Part shown: piece after piece, positions 25,462 through 34,060 of the stretch
Numbering within the stretch: the stretch's first letter is position 1
Layout: every line of letters starts with the position of its first letter
Assembly: GCA_015231925.1 (NCBI GenBank)
Contig: JADGAQ010000003.1
Coordinates: forward strand, 27,424-62,859
Length of the DNA stretch: 35,436 bases
Direction of reading: 5' to 3'
From: Magnetococcales bacterium
Lineage (GTDB): Bacteria; Pseudomonadota; Magnetococcia; Magnetococcales; JADGAQ01
Translations under genes and position numbers: made by a program
The notes under the pieces: model-generated
What the model was told of the DNA's origin: nothing
The model's input: the letters and a program-made list of their open reading frames with translations, nothing else
The model's database searches: none

Positions 25462-25884
25462 TCAGGATTCTCGGAAGGGGTTGAGAAGGGTGATGCCCTC
25501 GACCTCGCGGCCATGGCTCAGATCTTCGGAATAGAGTTCCCGGCAACCGGAGGCACGCGCGGCGGCGATGATGGCGCTGTCCCAATAGGAAAAACCGTGA
25601 CGCGCCTTGATCTCCAGGGCGCCTTGCAGGACCGCGACGCTGTTTTCCTGAATATGAAAACGCAACCAGGTGCGGATCAAACCTGAAGCGATCTCATGGG
25701 AGAGCGCATCGATTCGTGTGGAACGGGTGGCCTGGACGTAAAACTCCTGCAACACCTGCACCGAGAGGACACTGTCGTCCCGATCCAGCATCTCGATAGC
25801 AATCCGGCGCTTCCTGCTTTCATTCTCCATGCGACTGATGGAATAAAGCAGAATATTCGTGTCAAGAAAGCGCATGACGATCAT
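25462..25884 (-). CDS. vapC: PIN-domain ribonuclease toxin (VapC type)
   Basis: A 140-aa PIN domain with its acidic residues in place: D8 in RFLDTNILLYS, E47 in VLQEFYVQ, D102 in SYWDSAIIAAA and D121 in LYSEDLSHG. It is a probable Mg-dependent RNase toxin. The ATG at 25884 lies inside the antitoxin gene (23-base overlap); an ATG nine bases later is the alternative. The overlap with a ribbon-helix-helix gene upstream is the normal VapBC order. It is convergent with the CheX-like operon, 33 bases away. Confidence 0.9.
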   Translation of the reverse strand: MIVMRFLDTNILLYSISRMENESRKRRIAIEMLDRDDSVLSVQVLQEFYVQATRSTRIDALSHEIASGLIRTWLRFHIQENSVAVLQGALEIKARHGFSYWDSAIIAAARASGCRELYSEDLSHGREVEGITLLNPFRES

Positions 25885-26104
25885 GCGCCTCCTCGCGGCT
25901 CAAACGGTCCGAGGCGGAAAAGGCGGTAATCTGTTCCCGAAGTGCCCGTTCTTCCTGTTTCAGCCGCTCGAATTCGCCTTCGCCGCTGGCCAGTTGCAGC
26001 AGAAACCGTTTGACCAGAGCCGACACGGAGGTATCCAACGCTGCCGCTTTCAGGCGAGCCTGCCGATAGACCTCATCGTCGAGTGAAACGGTGATGTTTT
26101 TCAT
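25862..26104 (-). CDS. Ribbon-helix-helix antitoxin
   Basis: An 80-aa protein starting MKNITVSLDDEVYRQARLKA, a typical ribbon-helix-helix (CopG/MetJ-like) DNA-binding N-terminus, followed by a charged helical tail (GEFERLKQEERALREQ) that should bind the toxin. The ATG at 26104 gives this start; a longer frame reaching upstream adds unrelated residues. It is probably autoregulatory through the 139-base gap to the divergent TMTC-like gene. Confidence 0.88.
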   Translation of the reverse strand: MKNITVSLDDEVYRQARLKAAALDTSVSALVKRFLLQLASGEGEFERLKQEERALREQITAFSASDRLSREEAHDRHALS

Positions 26105-26243
26105 AATCCCACGGTAAGCGGAGAGGTTGCTGAAAGTCAAGCAGACTCGGCTCAAACCGAATCCCTCTTTGCCCAACGCCCGCTCCCCTTGCTACAATAG
26201 CCTCTTTTAACAACGATTCCGAGGTGGATACGGGTAAGTCGCG

Positions 26244-28043
26244 ATGACCTTCTTGAAAACCCGCTGGCCCGAACTGAGTCTGGTGGCCCTGATCTGGCTG
26301 TTGTATGGCCGTACCGTCGGTTACGGCTTCATCAACTTCGACGACACCAACCACATCGTGGATTCCTGGCGATTGCAGCAGGGGCTCTCCCTCGATTCGC
26401 TGTGGTGGGCCCTCACCAACCGCGATCACGCTCTCTGGTCCCCCACCACCTGGATCTCCTTCATTCTGGAGGTGGAGTTCCTCGGGGGGCATCCCCAGGT
26501 TTCCCACGCCATCAACATCCTGCTGCACAGCGTCAATGCCCTGCTATGTCTGGGGGTGGCGCAGCGACTGACCGGATCCCGTCCGCTGGCCTGGCTGGTG
26601 GCGACGGCCTTCGCCGTGCATCCCATGCACGTCGAGGCGGTGGTCTGGGTCATCGAGCGCAAGGAGATGCTGGCCGGGCTCTTCGGTTTTCTGGCCCTGC
26701 GCGCCTGGCTGATCGAGCTGGACCGGGCCGGGGAGGGCAACCCCCTCAACTGGCAACCCGCCTTCGGCTGGCTCTTCCTCTCCCTGGCCTCCAAACCCAT
26801 GTGGATCACCCTGCCGTTCCTGCTGCTGCTGCTCGACTTCTGGCCCCTGCAACGTCTGCAACGTCCGCTGTGGATGGCCCGCTTGCGGGAAAAAGCGCCG
26901 CTCTTCCTGTTGAGCGGGATCTTTCTGGTCGTGGGGGTCTGGGCTGCGGAACGCAGCTATGCCGTCATCCCCCTGCGCTACAACCTCGCCAATGCCGCCA
27001 TCGCCTACTGGGTGCAGTTGCGCCGCACCCTGCTGCCGGTCGATCTCTCCATCTTCTATCCCCATCCCGAATCCCAGGTCTCCTTGCTGCTGGCCTTCGT
27101 CGCCGCTCTGGCCCTGCTGGGGCTGACCGTGCTGCTCTGGCGCGGAGCCAGCGCCCGCCCCTGGTTGCTGGTGGGCTGGCTCTGGTTCGCCGGGGCGCTC
27201 TTTCCCGTCAGCGGGGTGGTCCAGGTCAGCTTCAAGGCCATGGCCGACCGCTTCACCTATCTGCCCCACGTCGGCCTCTTCCTCGGCCTCGCCGTGGCGG
27301 GATACCGCTTCCGGGAGCCGCTGCGCCGCGTGTTGCTGGTCCTTTCCCTGATCCTGCTGGCCTTCTGGAGCGTGATGACCTGGCATCAGGCGGGTTACTG
27401 GCGCAACTCCGTCACCCTCTGGTCCCAGGCGGTGGAAAACACCTCACCCCACTTCTATTCCCACCACATGCTGGGTCTGGGGCACCTCTTCGCCGGGAGT
27501 TATCCCCAGGCCCTGCAGGAGTTCCAGAACGGTTACGCCCTGCTGAACCACATGATCCTGCCCTTTGTGAACGCCCGCATCGGTCAGGCCTATTTCATGA
27601 TGGGGGACTACCGTAACGCCCTCTATTCCTACAATACCGCCAACGGCGCCCATCCCGACAACCCGGTGATCCTGCTGAGTTTTGTCGTGGAGGCCATGGG
27701 CCTGCAGCGCTTCGAGGAGGCGCGCAAGGGGTTGGAGGAGATCCTGCGCCGCCTGGGTCGGGATCCGCCCATTTCGTTGCGGGAGCAGCAGCGTCTGGCG
27801 GCGGAGACCTCGTTTCAGCTGGGGGTGCTGGCCTTGCGGCAGGGCAGGCTGACGGAGGTGGATGCGGCCATCCGGCGGGCCTGGAAGACCTTGCCGGAGA
27901 AGCGACCGGGATGGTGCCAATTCCTGCGGGCCATCTCCCAGGCCCCGCTGCCCGAGGGGGGCCCGGGCGTGCTGGAACCGCTGTTGAAGGAGTGCGAACA
28001 GGTGGTCGCCGGGGCCGATACCGCCCCGAACGCCACGCGATGA
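26244..28043 (+). CDS. TMTC-like membrane glycosyltransferase-type protein with TPRs, copy 1
   Basis: A 599-aa protein. About ten hydrophobic segments fill residues 1-390 (e.g. LSLVALIWLLYG, WLFLSLASKPMWITLPFLLL, VSLLLAFVAALALLGLTVLL), and the C-terminal ~200 residues hold tetratricopeptide-like helices (NGYALLNHMI, RIGQAYFMMGDYRNALYSYN). An early FINFDDTNH acidic pair in the first loop, AFAVHPMHVEAVVWVIERKE and FKAMADRFTYLPHVGLF match the bacterial TPR proteins related to O-mannosyltransferase TMTC (GT-C fold). It probably sits in the inner membrane and transfers a sugar from a lipid donor; the acceptor is unknown. Its stop overlaps the start of a paralogue (ATGA). Confidence 0.85.
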   Translation: MTFLKTRWPELSLVALIWLLYGRTVGYGFINFDDTNHIVDSWRLQQGLSLDSLWWALTNRDHALWSPTTWISFILEVEFLGGHPQVSHAINILLHSVNALLCLGVAQRLTGSRPLAWLVATAFAVHPMHVEAVVWVIERKEMLAGLFGFLALRAWLIELDRAGEGNPLNWQPAFGWLFLSLASKPMWITLPFLLLLLDFWPLQRLQRPLWMARLREKAPLFLLSGIFLVVGVWAAERSYAVIPLRYNLANAAIAYWVQLRRTLLPVDLSIFYPHPESQVSLLLAFVAALALLGLTVLLWRGASARPWLLVGWLWFAGALFPVSGVVQVSFKAMADRFTYLPHVGLFLGLAVAGYRFREPLRRVLLVLSLILLAFWSVMTWHQAGYWRNSVTLWSQAVENTSPHFYSHHMLGLGHLFAGSYPQALQEFQNGYALLNHMILPFVNARIGQAYFMMGDYRNALYSYNTANGAHPDNPVILLSFVVEAMGLQRFEEARKGLEEILRRLGRDPPISLREQQRLAAETSFQLGVLALRQGRLTEVDAAIRRAWKTLPEKRPGWCQFLRAISQAPLPEGGPGVLEPLLKECEQVVAGADTAPNATR

Positions 28044-29752
28044 ACCCTCGCCGGGCGCTTGGGGTTGCCGCGCTTGTCCTGCTGCCGCTGCTGCTCTACG
28101 GTCGCAGTTGGGGCTACGGCTACATCAACTTCGACGATACCCTCCATCTGCAACACGCCGCGCCCCTGCACCAGGGGTTGAGCCCGGAAAGCCTCGTCTG
28201 GGCCCTGACCAACCGGGAACACGCCATCTGGACCCCCGTGACCTGGCTCTCCTTCCTCCTGGAGTGGTCTGTTTCCGGGGGGGATCCCGGCGTTTCCCAC
28301 GCCATCAACCTGGTGCTGCATCTGGCCAACAGCCTGCTGGTTTTCGGCGTGATGCAGCGGTTGCTCCCCGGTTTTTGGGCTGCGGCCTGGGTGGCGATGG
28401 CCTTTGCGGTGCATCCGCTGCACGTCGAGGCGGTGGTCTGGGTCATCGAACGCAAGGAGATGCTGGCGGCGCTGTTCGGCCTGCTGGCTCTGCGCTCCTG
28501 GTTGATCGCCGTGGAACGGGCCGGGGCGATGCCGCCGCGTCAAGGCCTGCCGTCTCTCTGGCTGGCCCTCTCCCTGGCGGCCAAACCCATGTGGATCACC
28601 CTGCCGTTCATTCTGATCCTGCTCGACTTCTGGCCGTTGCAGCGCCTCGACCGCCGTAGCGTGATCAGCCGCGTGTGGGAGAAGCGGGCCCTCTTCTCCC
28701 TGTCGCTCCTCTCCCTGGTGGTGGGCGGTTGGGCTGCCCAGGGCAGCTACTCCTCGATTCCGACGCTCTACAATCTGGCCAACGCGGCCCAATCCTACTG
28801 GATCTATCTGGGCAAGAGCCTCTTTCCCCCGCAACTCGCCATCTTCTATCCCCACGGGGAGGAGGGGGTTTCGCTGGCGCTTGGAGTCATGGCGGCCCTG
28901 GCGCTGTTGCTGCTGATGCTGGCTTTGTGGCGTCAGGCGCGGCAGTGGCCCGGCGCCTTGACGGGCTTCTACTGGTTCGTCGGGGCCCTGTTGCCGGTGA
29001 GCGGGGTGGTGCAGGTCAGCTTCAAGGCCATGGCCGATCGCTTCACCTACATGCCTCACCTCGGGCTTTTCCTGGCGATGGCCTTTGTCGGCGGGCGCAG
29101 TCGGCTCGCCGCGTTTGCCGGGGTGTTGCTGCTGCCCGTCTGGGCCGGGATCACCTGGCAGCAGGTGGGGGTGTGGCACAGTGCGGAAAGCCTGTGGCGT
29201 CAGGCGGCGGCGGTTTCCCCGCACCACTTCTATCCCCGGTTGATGGTGGGGGACGCCCTGATCGACGCCGGTCGATTCGAGGAGGCCGAAGGGGAGATCC
29301 GGGAGGCGTGGCGTTTGCTGGATCATCGGGTCCATCCCCTGGTGATGGTCAAACTGGCGGAGGTGGCGCTGCTTCGGGGGGATGTGGAGAGTGCCGCCAA
29401 GCGTTACAACACCGGTTTCGGGCTGCCCGTCGACAGCCCGGAAGGTCTGTTTCGTCTGGGGCGGCGTCTGCTGCGCAACGGCCATGCCCCCCAGGCCGAA
29501 AAAGCCTTTCGGGAGGTGCTGGCGCGTCTGGAACGACAGGGTTTCCCCCCCGGTGTCGAAGGATTGCGCGGCGAGACGCTGTTTCATCTGGCCCGCATCC
29601 AGCTTCGGCGGGGAGAGATCCGGGCGGCGGAGGAGGCGTTGCAGCAGGCCCGACGGCTTGTTCCCGATAAAGGCCGGGATTGGTGTAACGAAGTGAACCG
29701 GGAGGGGGGGAACACCCAAAATACTTCCCAGATTCCCTGTAATCCGCAATAA
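28040..29752 (+). CDS. TMTC-like membrane protein with TPRs, copy 2
   Basis: A 570-aa protein sharing the landmarks of the preceding gene almost word for word: YINFDDTLH, HPLHVEAVVWVIERKEMLAA, LAAKPMWITLPFILILLDFW and SFKAMADRFTYMPHLGLFLA. The C-terminal TPR-like region differs more, as expected after an old tandem duplication. The start was set at the ATG overlapping the previous stop (28040); the frame is open further upstream, but those codons lie inside the other gene. It is probably co-translated with copy 1, and both are inner-membrane proteins that may form a pair. Confidence 0.87.
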   Translation: MNPRRALGVAALVLLPLLLYGRSWGYGYINFDDTLHLQHAAPLHQGLSPESLVWALTNREHAIWTPVTWLSFLLEWSVSGGDPGVSHAINLVLHLANSLLVFGVMQRLLPGFWAAAWVAMAFAVHPLHVEAVVWVIERKEMLAALFGLLALRSWLIAVERAGAMPPRQGLPSLWLALSLAAKPMWITLPFILILLDFWPLQRLDRRSVISRVWEKRALFSLSLLSLVVGGWAAQGSYSSIPTLYNLANAAQSYWIYLGKSLFPPQLAIFYPHGEEGVSLALGVMAALALLLLMLALWRQARQWPGALTGFYWFVGALLPVSGVVQVSFKAMADRFTYMPHLGLFLAMAFVGGRSRLAAFAGVLLLPVWAGITWQQVGVWHSAESLWRQAAAVSPHHFYPRLMVGDALIDAGRFEEAEGEIREAWRLLDHRVHPLVMVKLAEVALLRGDVESAAKRYNTGFGLPVDSPEGLFRLGRRLLRNGHAPQAEKAFREVLARLERQGFPPGVEGLRGETLFHLARIQLRRGEIRAAEEALQQARRLVPDKGRDWCNEVNREGGNTQNTSQIPCNPQ

Positions 29753-29851
29753 AACGGGACGAAGTACTTTTCGGCAGGATCCTTTTTGGATAAGCTGCAT
29801 TCCGACAACAAAGCGTTGCAATAAACCTTTTGAAGAGTAAGGATGCGGAAC

Positions 29852-30631
29852 ATGGGGAACTTGCCATTTGCCGGTGAAGCCGTGGCGCTTTCACCGGAGG
29901 GTTTGTCGACAGCGTGCCACACGTTGGGGGTGGAGGCGGCGGTATTGTGGGCCGTGCTGCAGGTGGAGACCTCCGGGGTGGGTTTTCTGCCGGACCGGCG
30001 ACCGGGGATCTTGTTCGAGCGGCATATATTCTCCCGCCGCACCGGGGGGCGTTTCGACGCCGGCCATCCGGGGGTGAGCCAACCGCAGGCCGGGGGTTAC
30101 GGTCCCGAGGGGGCGGCCCAGTATGACCGGCTGGCGGAGGCGCTAGCCTTGGATCGCCGTGCGGCATTGGAGAGCGCCTCCTGGGGATTGGGGCAGGTGA
30201 TGGGCTTCAACGCGGGAGTGGCGGGATACGCCGGGGTGGAAGAGCTGGTTGCGGCCATGATGCAGGGCGAGGATGCCCATGTGGCGGCCATGACGGCTTT
30301 CATTCGGAAGAACGGGTTGGCTCGGGCTCTGGCCGGACGGGATTGGGCGTCGTTCGCCAGGGGCTACAACGGTGTGGATTATGCGCGCAACGCCTACGAC
30401 CGGAAGCTGGCCGAGGCTTACGGAAAGCTGACGCGCAACGGGCTGCCCGATCTGACGGTGCGGGCGGTACAGCTCTATCTGACCTACCTGGATTACGATC
30501 CGAAGGGTGTGGATGGTTTCGTGGGGCGCAACACCCGTTCGGCGGTGGCGGCGTTTCTGGCCGATGCCGGGTTGCCGGGGGATACGGCGATGGCGGGGGT
30601 TCTGAAGTCGTTGTGCGACCGGTTGGGGTAA
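29852..30631 (+). CDS. N-acetylmuramidase (DUF3380 family) with C-terminal peptidoglycan-binding-like region
   Basis: About 259 aa. ATG 29852 is preceded by AAGGA at 8 bases; ATG 29843 is the alternative. The N-terminal ~175 residues match the N-acetylmuramidase family: VLWAVLQVETSGVGFLPD, ILFERHIFSRRTGG (the Glu is the catalytic candidate), SASWGLGQVMGFN and 'FARGYNGVDYARNAYDRKL'. The tail (DLTVRAVQLYL...GVDGFVGRNTRSAVAAFL) is a peptidoglycan-binding_1-like repeat. No signal peptide is seen, as in phage endolysins, so export would need a holin or another route. No other phage gene is nearby; a small lipoprotein gene follows. It may be a domesticated endolysin. Confidence 0.88.
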   Translation: MGNLPFAGEAVALSPEGLSTACHTLGVEAAVLWAVLQVETSGVGFLPDRRPGILFERHIFSRRTGGRFDAGHPGVSQPQAGGYGPEGAAQYDRLAEALALDRRAALESASWGLGQVMGFNAGVAGYAGVEELVAAMMQGEDAHVAAMTAFIRKNGLARALAGRDWASFARGYNGVDYARNAYDRKLAEAYGKLTRNGLPDLTVRAVQLYLTYLDYDPKGVDGFVGRNTRSAVAAFLADAGLPGDTAMAGVLKSLCDRLG

Positions 30632-30709
30632 AGTCAATTGCCAATCGCGGCGCGACAGGCCATCATGGGGACCGAGGTGTGGGCTTTTGAACCGGAAGGG
30701 GTGGTGGCG

Positions 30710-30934
30710 ATGAAGACGGGACGATGGATGGTGCTGGCGGGGGTGTTTCTGGGAGGGTGTTCCGCCCTGGGCACGACGCTGAACAACACGACGGAGATGT
30801 TGTGTCGTCGGGAGTATCGCACCCACCCGGAGGTGGTGGAGTGTATCGATCAGGCCAACCGGGCCAAGGCCGCCAAGGAGCGCCAGGTCAAAAAACAGGA
30901 GGAGGAGATGAAGGCCGCCGGGAAGCAGCCCTGA
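30710..30934 (+). CDS. Small lipoprotein
   Basis: A 74-aa precursor. The ATG at 30710 follows GGAAGGGG and gives MKTGRWMVLAGVFLGGC, a short signal with a lipobox (LGGC, Cys17). The mature ~58 residues hold two further Cys (EMLCRREY, VVECIDQ) that could form a disulfide, then a charged helical tail (KERQVKKQEEEMKAAGK). It lies 78 bases after the muramidase gene, and a strong terminator follows. It could be an envelope anchor or a spanin-like partner of the muramidase, but nothing proves that. Confidence 0.75.
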   Translation: MKTGRWMVLAGVFLGGCSALGTTLNNTTEMLCRREYRTHPEVVECIDQANRAKAAKERQVKKQEEEMKAAGKQP

Positions 30935-30954
30935 GAATCTTTCCAACTCTTTAT

Positions 30955-31009
30955 GAACAGAGGGGGTTGTAAAGCGCCCTCTGTTCAATAGATATATTTT
31001 TATTTTCTT
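30955..31009 (+). terminator. Rho-independent terminator
   Basis: A perfect 10-bp stem, GAACAGAGGG (30955-30964) with CCCTCTGTTC (30977-30986), has a 12-base loop and is followed by an A/T tract with runs of T (ATATATTTTTATTTT). It ends the muramidase-lipoprotein unit and separates it from the PHP-ATPase operon. Confidence 0.9.
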
Positions 31010-31066
31010 TTCAATATTTTATCTTTTAAGTATCAAAAAAAGGAAATGTTCTATCCTTTGACTTTT
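31010..31066 (+). repeat. 57-bp AT-rich dispersed repeat, copy 2
   Basis: Matches 8727-8783 in the same orientation with three substitutions. It lies directly after the terminator and about 125 bases before the PHP-ATPase operon. The stretch 31067-31191 shows no other clear feature. Confidence 0.85.
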
Positions 31067-31191
31067 CATTTATCATTCATAGGGATTGTCCCAACCCATT
31101 GCAGCGCCGTTTTGCAATTGGCTCGACAAACAGAGTTTGGAAGTCTGAGGGGAAGCGTCTCCTCGGTATTGGAACGGAACGAGGGTGGGGA

Positions 31192-31608
31192 ATGAGCGCA
31201 TACCGGGGTATGAGGTGGTTCAAATGCGATCTCCATGTTCATACCCCGGAGGATGGCAGTTGGAGGGATGCCGAGACCAGACTGGGAGACCCGCGAAGAA
31301 TCAAGAAGGAAGGTACTTTCGACGAGACGGATGTTCAGGAAAAGGCCCGGAAATTCCTGATCCGTTGCCACGAGACTGGCCTTCATCTCATTGGAGTGAC
31401 CGATCATAATTTTTCAGCACGGGATGCGCACCGTGACTGGTTTTTGTCCCATCTTATCGAACAGAACGAACCAGTGGCCGAATCCGTTGGCAGGGATCCA
31501 CTCACCATCTTTCCGGGGTTTGAGGTGGATATCGGGTATCATCTGGTCTGTCTGTTTCCGCCGGTAAAGAAGTCGGAGGATTTGAAGAAACTCGACGAGA
31601 TCCTGTGA
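31192..31608 (+). CDS. N-terminal part of a PHP domain (5' piece of a split TrlF-like gene)
   Basis: A 138-aa reading frame from ATG 31192, which follows GAGGGTGGGG. It carries the first metal-binding motifs of a PHP phosphoesterase: CDLHVHTPED (D13, H15, H17), GVTDHN (D71, H72), GFEVDIGYHLVCLF (E111, H117). It then stops at TGA 31606-31608, in the middle of the PHP fold. The remaining PHP motifs continue in the next frame, whose first codons (TTLGLPKTARF) read on naturally from LKKLDEIL here. Dropping two bases (CTGTGACG to CTGACG) would join them. It is either a disrupted gene, a sequencing error, or a genuine GTGA-coupled split protein. Alone it cannot form a complete PHP active site. Confidence 0.85.
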   Translation: MSAYRGMRWFKCDLHVHTPEDGSWRDAETRLGDPRRIKKEGTFDETDVQEKARKFLIRCHETGLHLIGVTDHNFSARDAHRDWFLSHLIEQNEPVAESVGRDPLTIFPGFEVDIGYHLVCLFPPVKKSEDLKKLDEIL

Positions 31609-34046
31609 CGACATTGGGCTTGCCAAAGACGGCGCGATTTGGCGAGGGGAGAAGTTCCAAACCCCTTTTCCGGGATGGGGGGAAGGTATCCCTGAAAACG
31701 GTCTTGTCCATGGTGCAGCATACACACGGTGGTGTGGTCATTGCGGCCCATGCCGATCAAAAACCGGATGGGCTGTTCGTTTCGTCCAGTCATAAAGAGG
31801 AGTTCTCTGCAAATCCCGACTTGATGTGTGTCGAGGTGACCACTTGGCCCATTGCGGAAAATGCGGGATTGCGGGCCAAATTATCCGGGAATAATTCCTG
31901 GAGGCCCGATCCTCCCTTTGCCGCCGTCATGACCTCCTCCGATGCCAAGTCCCTGGCCACCGGTGAGGACGGCAAACCCGCAGCCAACTGTCTGGGCTAT
32001 CGTCATACCTGGATCAAGATGTCACAGCCCTCCATCGAAGCCTTGCGTCAGGCCTTTCTGGATGCCGAATCCCGCATTCGGCCCATGGAGCCGGACGATC
32101 CCGCCAGCCGTGAAAAACATGCCCGCCTCGAATGGGTCGAGATCAACGGAGCGGCTTTTCTGGGAGATCAGCGGATCGACTTTTCGCCCCATCTCAACTG
32201 TCTCATCGGCGGTCGTGGCAGCGGCAAGTCGGCCATTTTGGAGAGCATGCGACTGGCCTTGGGCAAAGAGCGGGATTCCTCCCTGGATGAGGAGAGCCGG
32301 AAGAAGGTTGCACGCATCAAGACGCTTCTCGACGTGGGGGAACAAACCGAGGTGCGGGTTGGCTGGCGCAGCCCTGACGGGGTCCGGGAGAGCGTTATCC
32401 TCTCAAAGAACGGGATCCGGGTGGAACCCGATTCGGACATCTGGGACATGGAAACCCATCTGGGCGATATCGCCATCCAGTTTTTCAGCCAGCAGCAGTT
32501 GAACCGAATGACCGAAGAGGGGGGGCTCTTTCTCCTTCCTCTTCTGAACGGTTTCGTCGGAGAGGCGTTGCAGGAGCAGGGGAAGTTGCAGGAGGCGGTT
32601 CGTGTCGAAATCCGGCAGTTGTTCGCCCGGAAAGAGCAGTTGGACAAGACCGACATGGAGTTGCGGCAACTGACCCAGGAGTTGGCGGACCTGGAGAGGC
32701 AGTGGCAGGCCGTGGCGGCCTTGCAGGAGGAGGCGCAGCGGCATCAGGGCTTGCAGGAGGAACGGAACTATATCAACCAACTCAAAGCCTCCGTGGAAAA
32801 CGACAAATCCCGTTTGCTGAATCTGGCTGCGGACATCTTCGACAGCCACTCTCCCTTGGGCTCGACCTGTGAAGCTTGGCCCCACGGAAGCTGGTTTTTG
32901 CAACGCGATCAGGAGATTCTCAAGAGAAGGGAAACGTTGCGGACAGCCATCGTCGAACTGGGGCAGCACTATCGACAGGATGTTGAAAAATTCTTCACCG
33001 CCCAAACCGACTGGCCTGAGATCAGGAAAACGATCTGGGAGGCGGAGGAGGTCTATGCCAGGGTTTGCGCCGACAAGGGGATTGCGCGGGAGGAGGTGAG
33101 CCGTTTCCAGGAGATCAGCCGGAAACGGCAGGAAAAGGGGCTGGCCTTGCAGCAGAAACAGGCGGAGCGGGAACGCCTTCGTCAGGAGGTGGAGCGGCTG
33201 CCCCAGGCTTTTGAGAGGTTGCACGCCGTCTGGCGCGAGGCTTACGCCATTCGAGTCCGGGTTGCGGAGGAGATTTCCGCTGGTTCCGCTCGGGACGGGA
33301 GACGTTTGATTCAGCTTTCGGTGGCTTTCGGAGCGGACCAAACGGGTTTCCAAAAGAGCTGGAACAGCCTCTGTACGGATCGACGTTCTCGTCTGGGCAG
33401 GAATTGGGAGGAGCTGGGAGACGTCGTTTTTGAGGAATATCGGCAACGGGAGGGAACTCCATCGGTTTGGGGGCTGGTTCAGGGGTGGTTGGAGAACGAG
33501 TTGACCCTGCCGGAGGCCATCAAGAAGCATCTCCGGGGGATTTCTCTTCATTTCGAAGAGGTGAGGAATCAGCTTCTCATTAAGGAATCCTCCAAATGGC
33601 GGGAGGTTCGGGTGAGCCGGGTGGCGGATCGGGTGGATCTGGAGTTGCTCGGCGAGGGTGGGCGGATCGGCAGAATCTCGGACGGCACCCTTTCGGACGG
33701 GCAGCGCAACACGGCGGTCTTGGCCATGATACTGGCCAAGGGCAACCATCCCCTGGTCATCGACCAGCCGGAAGACGAACTCGATGCCAAATTCATCTAC
33801 GGGGAACTGGTCCCCCTGATGCGTCATCTGAAATCGAAACGTCAGATCATCCTCTCCACCCACAATGCCAATCTCCCGGTCAACGGGGATGCCGAACTGG
33901 TATGCGCCCTGGAGGCCAAGGCGGGAAAGGCGGTGAAGCGCGCCGAGGGCGGTCTGGATCGGGAGGAGGTGACCCGTGCGGTGCTGGACATTCTGGAAGG
34001 TTCGGAGCAGGCCTTCCGGAAGCGCAAGGAGAAGTACCATTTCTGA
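31605..34046 (+). CDS. TrlF-like ATPase: end of PHP domain plus SMC/ABC-type ATPase (3' piece)
   Basis: An 813-aa frame from a possible GTG at 31605. Residues ~1-130 are the second half of a PHP domain (VVIAAHADQKPD with H49/D51, MTSSDAKSL), the continuation of the previous frame. The ATPase follows: Walker A GGRGSGKS (202-209), a long coiled coil (~330-560; EQLDKTDMELRQLTQELADL, QKQAERERLRQEVERL), the ABC signature LSDGQ (696-700), Walker B LVIDQPEDELD (~718-728) and the H-loop STHNANLPV. PHP fused to an SMC-like ATPase is the TrlF-type plan, suspected of nucleic-acid processing or defence. No good ribosome site precedes the GTG. An AlbA_2-HATPase gene follows 14 bases downstream. Confidence 0.88.
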   Translation: MTTLGLPKTARFGEGRSSKPLFRDGGKVSLKTVLSMVQHTHGGVVIAAHADQKPDGLFVSSSHKEEFSANPDLMCVEVTTWPIAENAGLRAKLSGNNSWRPDPPFAAVMTSSDAKSLATGEDGKPAANCLGYRHTWIKMSQPSIEALRQAFLDAESRIRPMEPDDPASREKHARLEWVEINGAAFLGDQRIDFSPHLNCLIGGRGSGKSAILESMRLALGKERDSSLDEESRKKVARIKTLLDVGEQTEVRVGWRSPDGVRESVILSKNGIRVEPDSDIWDMETHLGDIAIQFFSQQQLNRMTEEGGLFLLPLLNGFVGEALQEQGKLQEAVRVEIRQLFARKEQLDKTDMELRQLTQELADLERQWQAVAALQEEAQRHQGLQEERNYINQLKASVENDKSRLLNLAADIFDSHSPLGSTCEAWPHGSWFLQRDQEILKRRETLRTAIVELGQHYRQDVEKFFTAQTDWPEIRKTIWEAEEVYARVCADKGIAREEVSRFQEISRKRQEKGLALQQKQAERERLRQEVERLPQAFERLHAVWREAYAIRVRVAEEISAGSARDGRRLIQLSVAFGADQTGFQKSWNSLCTDRRSRLGRNWEELGDVVFEEYRQREGTPSVWGLVQGWLENELTLPEAIKKHLRGISLHFEEVRNQLLIKESSKWREVRVSRVADRVDLELLGEGGRIGRISDGTLSDGQRNTAVLAMILAKGNHPLVIDQPEDELDAKFIYGELVPLMRHLKSKRQIILSTHNANLPVNGDAELVCALEAKAGKAVKRAEGGLDREEVTRAVLDILEGSEQAFRKRKEKYHF

Positions 34047-34060
34047 GGTGGTGAGCGGCC

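Noticed and set aside
31605-31611. prfB-like +1 programmed frameshift at CTG-TGA-C
   Set aside because: A +1 shift leads into the wrong frame. Joining the PHP halves needs a -1 (or +2) shift, and no classic slippery heptamer is present.
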